The position numbers and the translations under genes were made by a program. The notes under the pieces are model-generated. The model ran no database searches. It was given only the letters and a program-made list of their open reading frames with translations, and was not told where the DNA came from. This document shows, piece after piece, positions 12,001 through 21,000 of a stretch of 64,000 nt of DNA. Within the stretch, counting starts at the first letter, position 1, and each line of letters begins with the position of its first letter. Origin of the DNA: Symbiodinium natans (taxonomy: Eukaryota; Sar; Dinophyceae; Suessiales; Symbiodiniaceae); assembly GCA_905221605.1 (NCBI GenBank), contig CAJNDS010001112.1, positions 1,070,972-1,134,971 on the forward strand, written 5' to 3'.

Positions 12001-15000
12001 CTAGTTCATGGTGGGGATAGAATAAAAAAATCTAAGTTCCTCTTCCTGATTACCCTTAAACATTTAAAATGTTACCCCGCTATGACACAGCCTACATGAA
12101 GCGTCGGGCGCCAACCCTAAACCCTAAACCCTAAACCCTAAACCCGGCCTGGTACAGGTCGTTGTTGCAAGGGCCAGCATCGAGCAGGTCGCCCTCCAGT
12201 CTGACGGCAAGCTCGTCGAAAGTGTCCACCTGAGTAGCCGCCCCTCGACATCCGGTTTAGGGTTTAGGGTTTAGGGTTTAGGGTTTAGGGTTTAGGGTTT
12301 AGCCAGATGCCCAGAGAGCCCTTGAAAAAAACACTGAATTAAGGAAGATAGCTTGAATTTCATACTAGGGATCCCTATACAACTTAAGATATTTACCATA
12401 ATACCTGCGCTAAGGGGTAGAAGGGGCTGTCTGGATGAGAAGTTTTCAGTCTGCTCTCCTGGTGCACAGCGACCGCGTACCTGAGTCAGACCTCCCAATC
12501 TGGGTTTAGGGTTTAGGGTTTAGGGTCCTGGGCCCGTGGCGATGGCCGTCTGCACCCGCGAAAAGACAGCTCCGGGCTTCACCGAAAACTTCTGCAGAAA
12601 GTCGAAGCCTCCGATGTTCATGTGGTCAGGCGTGTCAGGTTTAGGGTTTAGTGTTTAGGGGCTTGAAGTTCTCTAAATTCTGTTCGTTTTTGGGGGGTCT
12701 TCTTATAAGGCGGCCCTGTTTAGGGCACCCAAAAAGGTGCCATAATTGAGAGAACTCTCCATGTGAGGGGGGGAGCTGTTTCGAGGTTCTAAGAGCCCAA
12801 TATTGCTTAATTAAGGAATATTCCTTAAATCATATAGGGATCCTTAATATGATTTAAGCTATATTGCTTAATTAAGCTATGTTGGGCTCTTTGGGTTCTT
12901 GAAGGTCCACATGAAAGAAGGGGCGAGTTCATCTTGCGAGTCTTATCTTCTGTGGGGATGCCGCATAAGGCTCTATCTAAGGGTCGCTACGAGGGATATA
13001 AGGGGTTCCCCTTTCTTAAAGGCCCATGCTAAGGGACCATATGACTACCCTCAGGCTTTACAAGGCTCTGCACACGTGGCGTTTCAGTATGCCACCGACT
13101 GCCGACCTCAGAAGCCATCGGCGAAACCCTAGACCCCCCTGGTCACCCTCGGACCACTGTGGTTCAGACTCCAGGCTTGGGGCAAGCGCTCAGGGCAGTT
13201 TAGGGTTTCGGGCTTCCATGGGTTTAGGGTTGGAAGAGTTTAGGGTTTAGGGTGTGGGCTTCAGGGGCTGTTCAGGGTTTCGGGCTCATTTGGGACGAGA
13301 GCTTCTCTGTGTCGCCATTTTTTTTTTTTTTTTTTTTTTTGGGGGGGGGGGGGGGGGGTTGGGGGTCCAATCAGTCTGAAGGACCTGCCTTAGATAGCGG
13401 TATCGAAAGCACACCTATAAGGCCACTGTTGTTTTTGCTTGATCTTCTCGAGTCCGGACCCAGATTCCAAAATCCCACACACCCCTGAAACCCAAAAACC
13501 CTTTCTTGAGCAACGGACTCTGAGGCTACCGGCACACATGCAACTGCTCCCTAAGCCCTAAACTCTGGTCCTTTTTCACTTCAATTTTTCAGTAGCCCAG
13601 TAGCCATATTATGAGAAGGGTACCCTTTTTTTCGGGTTGGTTACTCTGCAAGGGAACCTTGAACCCACCAAAAAAGGGGGCAAAAGAGCACCACTGGGCT
13701 ACCAAGATTTAGCTGATACTTGGGACTCGCCCTAAACCCTAAACCCTAAACCCTAAACCCTAAACCCTAAACCCTAAACCGTCATGGGGCCAACTGCAGG
13801 AAGCTCCACCCTCAGCAGCAGGGAGGTCTCCACCGGGGCTTTTTCGGAGTGGGCTCGGACCATGGCTCAAACGCTCGCTGGCCCAAGAACCCAAAGACTC
13901 CAATATCACTGATAATTGAGGAACAGACCTTAAATCATATTTGGGGTCCTACTATAGTTTAAGGTATATTCCTTACTTAAGGGATTTTGGAGTCTCTGGG
14001 AAGCCCTCCGAATCTCGACGCCCTATTAACCCTAAGGATGATACAGGCCGGCAGGCGCTATATCTGCTACCCTTATACCTAGATAGAGCCCCCAGATTCC
14101 TAGATACCCTGATAAGAACCCCGGTATATGGCCCTATGAAGCAGAAACCCCTTCTTAAGGAGACCACCAACTCATCAAACCGAGGTCCATGGTTCGGGGG
14201 GGGGGTCAGGGTTCGGACTGCGCAGCTTCTTCTTCATGGCGGCAAAGGGTGATCGACTCGGGGCTTAAACAAAAACCACCCACAAAGATCGAGATCGTTG
14301 ATCTCGCGCAGTGGAGCCACCTCAAAAGCGGCCGGGCGCCGTCGCAACTTACAATCTCGAAGGGCCATACCTGGGTTAACCCTAAACAGAGTAAGTAACC
14401 TAAGAATAAGCAGGATGGGTGATGATACCCTATATCCCCTGAAACAGGCCCTTTTTAGGGTTGACTATGAACATGTTACGGCCTTAGTTACACCCTATCA
14501 CGTTGATTATGGGGATTAGAAGGCATAATAGCAACTCCGGGTCAGAAGGAAAACCTCTTCAACCCTGCGTGAAAGGTGTAGGGTTTAGGGTTTAGGGCGT
14601 GGGGTTCAGAAAACCTCTTGAAAGGAGATCCATGTGTCAAGGTGCAGGATATGGGGCTACCCCCACACCCCCCCCCCCTCCCAAAGAGCCTCTAACGACG
14701 CAACATCCGTTGACGGGTTCAACCCTTCACTGCGATTTTCCCCTAAAGGGGCCATGTACCTAAATAGGGAATACTCGGGCCTTAAAGTGCTTGCTATATA
14801 TAGGGACCAAGTATACAATAACTAGGTACTTGGGACCCTTAGCCTTAGGGTTCAAAAGTGGCAGCTGCACCTGGCACCTTCGCCCCGGCAACCGTGCCGA
14901 CTGCATGGCGAGGCGCCCTACCGCGGCCAAAGAGCCGCTTAGGTATCCCTTAACCTAAAATCATACCAAGGGTCCCTATATACAATTTAACGTATATATA

Positions 15001-18000
15001 ACCACCCTTAAGAAGGGGGTATTAGGCTGTCTGATGAGAAGATGGCAGGGCATGCTCGTATACGTTGCCGATGTGTACCGAGCCATTTGTCAACGGCATA
15101 TCTGGTGCGAACACCGCTTCAGGCGGTTTTCGGCAAACCTGGATAGGCCTGGTGCCTTTCCACATTCTGACACCGGCCCAGAAGAGTGGCTTCCTACAAC
15201 AGAATCGAATTTTTCAACTTAGTACCACTAACTCGAGGGCCCTTGAGATACCCCTTAATTAAGGAATATACCTGAAGTCATATAATGATCCGTTATGTGC
15301 TTTCAGGTATATAGGGGTATTGGGCTCTTTGGGAAAATGACATAGACCGAATCAGAATATGATTGCGCCAGCCACTGGAGGCATTCGTAAGCATGCGGGC
15401 CTTTTCCAAAAGTCGTGGTCCCCATGTAGAATTCAAAGATGCAGCCAGTCCTTTGTTCTGAAACGCTCCAAGAAGGGTATCCCCCTATTTCCTGTTCCCC
15501 CATTTAACACGCCGTTCCGAAGCTCATCTTCGACCATCTACCACAGCGCCGTAAACCCTAAACCCTAAACCCTAAACCCTAAACCCTAAACCCTAAACCC
15601 TAAACCCGAAACCTCACCCCCCCCCCCCCCCCCCCCTCCCCCTCAAGGAGGCTGCTTTTTTCCAGTCCGTCGTCGCTGTTGCGAGTCTCTGGATCTGGGC
15701 TGTCCTTGGCCGATTTCGAGGGTGGTGTTCAGAGACCCCAGCCTCCCAGCGATTCGGGTTTAGGGTTTAGGGTTTAGGGTTTAGGGTTTAGGGTTTAGGG
15801 TTTAGGGTTTAGGGTTTAGGGTTTAGGGTTTAGGGTTCAGGGTTTAGGGTGCGAAGACTATGCGATAGTAGCTACAGCAGGCCTCGAGGCTGGAATTGAA
15901 TTTCTCGACATCTTCCCAACCCATAAATCCTGAAGCCAGTTTTGCAAGGGAGTCATACTCGGACCGCCCTCCAAGGGGTTCACCTTAATGCACTCCGAAT
16001 GTGGCCCTGATACTCCCTTAGAGGATCTGTGAAAAAGGGTCCCCAAACCCAAGGGTACAACCTCAAGGGGGCCAAGGTGGAGTACCATAATTCTTACCCT
16101 TTTTGCAACTGGACTGCGGACAACTGCCAGGAAAGGATACCAAGCTCGGCTAAAACCCTGTACGTTAGGGATGATTCTTACCCTAAACCCTAAACCCTTT
16201 TTCTACTTGAGCCCTAAATCCTAAATTCTAAACCCTAAACCCACAACGTGGGAAGGACTGAGCCAGACGCTGAGCCAGGGCCACGAGCACAGGAGGAGCC
16301 AATTGCGTCCTCATCAACACATGGGGGGGGGGGTGGTGGCTATGACTAGTGTTTAGGGTTTTTAGGGTCTCGGGTTTAGGGGGGCCCCTTTCTGAAACCC
16401 CGGTAGTTTCGAAAGCGACAGCAACTGGAAAGATAGAGCCAGGGGGTCAACTTGATTCTTGAAATTCTTGCCCTGAGTGGGGGTTCACCCAGAATGAATG
16501 ATCCATTGGCCCAACACCTTGGGATTTTCCTAGGGTTTTCCGAGTCTCCATGGTCCCATCTGTTTCTGTAAGCAGATGTATGTGTGTGTGTATGTAGGTG
16601 TCTGTATATTGTATTCATATTTATATTTGTATATATATATATATATATATACAGTACAGTAGAGACATCAACCGAACTGGTTTTCAAGTCCTCGCTAGGC
16701 TTCCGAAATTAGGGGTCCTTATTGGGGTTCCTATTATAAGGGAATGCTACTATTTGGGGGACGATTTTCAGGGGCCCCGTATTTTGTAAACCTCCCGATT
16801 GTGCCAGAGCTGCTATGTTTTCTACCAGAGCACAGTAGTGCCTGCCGCCATTCACCCTGCTAGAAACTTAGCCCCAGCAAAAGCCCACGGTCGTCTTTTG
16901 AACCCTCAACCATAGAGCCCTACACCCGATAGCCCTAAGCCCTGTAAAGCCCTATAAAGCCCCATAACACCCCTTAGCCCTATAAAGCACTAGAAAACCC
17001 TAAGCCCTCAGCCTTACAAAGCCCTATAGTACCCTGAACCCTAAGCCCTAAGCCCTAAACCCCTAGCCCTAAGCCCTAAACTGTTAATACCCTGAACCCT
17101 ACACCCTTAACCCTAAACCCGAAACCCCAAACCCTAAACCCTTAACCTACAAGGCGGCGGGGCGCCTCTTGTGACATTGCGTGGGGAAAAGTCAGGTCCT
17201 GGGAGCCGCGGCGACGGGCGCGCACGGGTTTTGGGGTTTGTTTTTTTTGGATTTGGGGTTTAGGGTTTGGGGTTTAGGGTTTGGGGTTTTGGGTTTGGGG
17301 TTTGGGGTTTGGGGTTTGGGGTTTAGGGTTTGGGGTTTAGGGTTTGGGGTTTAGGGTTTGGAGTTTGGGATTTAGGGTGTGGGGTTAGGGGTTTAGGGTT
17401 TGGGGGTTAGCGGCTTGTTCCCGGATCTTCCAGAGACCCCTTAATTAAGGAATATGCCCTACTTTTATACTATAAGGATCATGATTCTGAATTCGGGCAT
17501 GGTCCTTAGTTGAGGGTTTTGGAAGAGCAGGGTTCGCTTCACGGCGACCAGAACAAGTAGAAGGTTCTTGGGGCTCTCCCCTAGTTGGCAAGACTATACT
17601 TCGGGCTTCCTTCTGGGGGCCTCCAGCCGACATGATTCGCAACATAGCAGGGGCCATCAGGAGGAAACATATTCTTGTTTAGGGTTTAGGGTTTAGGGGT
17701 TTAGGGTTTAGGGGTTTAGGCTTCTTCAGATCCTGTGGCGGCGGAATGCACCAAGGCTCGCACAGCTTCCCTTTGATGCGCTCGTACGCAAAGACACAGA
17801 TCGTAAGCCTCCGCACTCAGGCCCTACACCCCACGCACATCTGCGAAGCCTCCGGTGTGGCAGCTTATGCAGATCCTTTAGAGCTGTTGCAAGAGCATGA
17901 GCTAGAGCACATTCTTAGTACCAAAACCCAAAACCCGTAAACCCAGAAAACCAAACCCGTCCTGAGGCCGAGGCATGTGACGCGAAAGTGTTTGCACTGT

Positions 18001-21000
18001 GCAAGCCACAAGAGCAAGAACTTGCTAATAATAGCTCATCCGCAGTCAATCAAGAGTGCGATTCTGTACTGTCATCATCCAACTATCGGGGACTACAGAA
18101 AAAGAGACCAGGACTAAACCCTAAACCCTAAACCCTAAACCCTAAACCCTAAACCCTAAACCCTAAACCCTAAACCCTAAACCCTAAACCCTAAACCCTA
18201 AACCCTAAACCCTAAACCCTAAACCCTGCACCGCTCTCACTGCCGCAACATCACGCAAGATGACATCCATGAGTTCGCCGTCACACATGACCTAATATTT
18301 GCTTAAGAACCCACAAAAGAGTAAACAAGTAATGATCCCTATACTACCCTTCATAAGGAAGAATATTATTAGTTTTCCGGGGGTTCTTAAGCCACTAGAA
18401 GCGACATGAAGAATGTGCATGCCGCCCAGCATGTGCAGGTATCGCAAGCGGTGAGGACATCCCCCAATCAAGTACTGCCACCCGAAGTCGGAATCAAGCG
18501 AAATACAGTAGCACGACTCGCTACCATTGCCAGCATCGCCGGGACATCACGCAGCAAGGAAACCCGTGCGAAACCACGCCATTGTGGCTCTTGCTGCATC
18601 TCGCCAGCTAGCCCACGGGTGAGCATGCCCCAAAGGCGCAGTCATGGCATGGTTTAGGGTTTAGGGTTTAGGGTTTGGGGTTTAGGGTTTAGGGTTTAGG
18701 GTTTGGGGTTTGGGTTTAGGGTTTTAGTATCCGCAGACGGATGCCCTTCCCTCAGTTCCTCTATGTCGCACCTCCGAGGCATCCGTGGACCACCCAAGCA
18801 TCCCGAAACTTTCCCAAAGGGTCCCAAGTACCCATATGGGGGGACACTTACCCAAACCCTAAGCCCTAAGCCCTAAGCCCTAAGCCCTAAGCCCTAAGCC
18901 CTAAACCCTAAACCCTAAACCCACACTTACCCAAACCCAGAATCGTAATTCCTACTATATAGACCCTACTGTCTACGATATAGGTACTTAGGACCCTTTG
19001 GGTTTTGTGCACCCCATACCCATGCGGTATTCCAGGGTCCAGGCCGAACATGCTGACAGGAGGCCGGGCTAGTGGAGTTAAGGTGACTGTACAGTAAACC
19101 CCAAAAAGTTGGAAACCTTAAGGACAAATAGTGCTGGGATTCCTAGGGATGGAGGCTATTATGTTTCCAACTTTTGGCTTCTACTGTAATATGATGGGGC
19201 TCCTGGCGGAGGATGTGTCCCATGTAGTTCCTCTGGCAACTCTATGTAAAGCATGTGCCTGGGAGGCAGCGACATTTAAAAAAGTCTCGGCACACTTCTC
19301 GATGTGTGCGTGTCATCCTGGTGCTCAGGCCATGCTGAACTTCTCCGTGTCTTTCCAATTTTGTCGGATGACCTCCCCCGACCCCAAAACTTTCCCCAAA
19401 CCATCCACCCCCTAAATCCTGAAACCCTGAACAACCGTGCAAACCCCGCGTTAACTTAGGGGCTGAATACCCTAGCCAAAACAAAAGGTTGACCGTTTAT
19501 GTAGAGTAGGATTCGACACACAACCAAAAAGGCTAGAAAGGTTACCTAAAACCCGAAACCCGAACCCTAAACCCTAAACCCTAACCCTACACCCTAAACC
19601 CTAAACCCGAAACCCTAAGCCCTAAACTACCCAGGCCCTAAGCGCCCTTGAGGCCGCCTTGGTGTAAGCCAGGACACACGGGCGAACGCCCCGTCCATCA
19701 ACGCTCCAGCACCTCGAGGATGGTTTAGGGTTTAGGGTTTAGGGTTTAGGGTTTAGGGTTTAGGGTTTAGGGTTTAGGGTTTAGGGTTTTTTTTAGGATT
19801 TTACGGGTTTAACCGGGCTTAATAGGGTTTATTGAGGGTTCTTACAGGGTTTCATAGGGTTATTATGGAGTTTATAGAGTTGTAGGATTATTTAGGGTTT
19901 ATAAGATTTAATAGGGTTATAGGGTTTTATAGGATTTATCGGCGTCAATAGGGTTCACTAGGGTTGAATAGCGGTTTTTAGGGTCATTTTATTGTAGGGT
20001 TTTAAGGGTTTATGATGTTTAGTAGGGTTTTATAGGGGTGTAGGGTCCCTAAACCCTAAACCCTAGACCCTAAACCCTAAACCGGGCTGATGGTTTATGA
20101 ATCGGTTTTGGGGCTTCTGGGCTCAGAAAAGGGGTTCTCTGAGGGCTCAGGGGGTGATGGGTTCTGGGGGGGTTTCCGTGGCTAAAACTCTGCTTCAACA
20201 CAAGGGCTGAGGGTCTAGACTTGGCTGCACTTAGGAGGGTAGCTAAAAATTCAACTTTTAGTCACCTTAGCCCTAAACCCAAAACAGGTAAGGATCTAAA
20301 GTTACAGTAAAGTGCCACAAAGTAGAGTTTAGGGCTTAGGGTTCAGGTCTGAGATCTGATCTCGGCTCACCGAAAGAATCGAAAGCATCGGTGCTGCCCA
20401 AGTGGCCCTCGTGCTGCAGCAAGTGTTTTGCCGCACCTTGTAAGTTTCTGGAACCCCTAAACCCTAAACCCTAAACCCTAAAATCCTTAATTGAGGGGTT
20501 TTGCGATGTTTGTGGGCTCTGACGCCCCGCTTCGGACATCGGGTCCAAGAACATGGAGGTTTTTTTGGGATTTTGGGGTTTAGGGTTTAGGGTTTAGGGT
20601 TTAGGGTTTAGTAAGCCCTCGCAAAACCATGCACCTACACCGCGCCCAACATTAATAGATGGCCCGATACGTGCGACTTGTACATGGTAGCACGCACCAC
20701 CGAAGCCCTACAAACCCTGAAGCTTGTGGTTTAGGGTATACCTTAAGAGCCCAAACCTACCGTTTCGTAAGTTATTACTGGAAAAGCTCTTATAAGCAAA
20801 AAAAGTAGGTTCTGGGTCCTAAACCTCACACCCTAAAACCCTTAAACCCCTAAACCCCCTGTTAATTTTAGAGTGGTAACCCTAAAGCCCTACACCCCTT
20901 GTAAGTTTAGGGGGCGATGCTGACAAGCGAGCCGGTCGCAGATTTGGGGTTTAGGGATATTAGGGACGGCAAATAATCACGAGCATACCGATCCTCTGCC

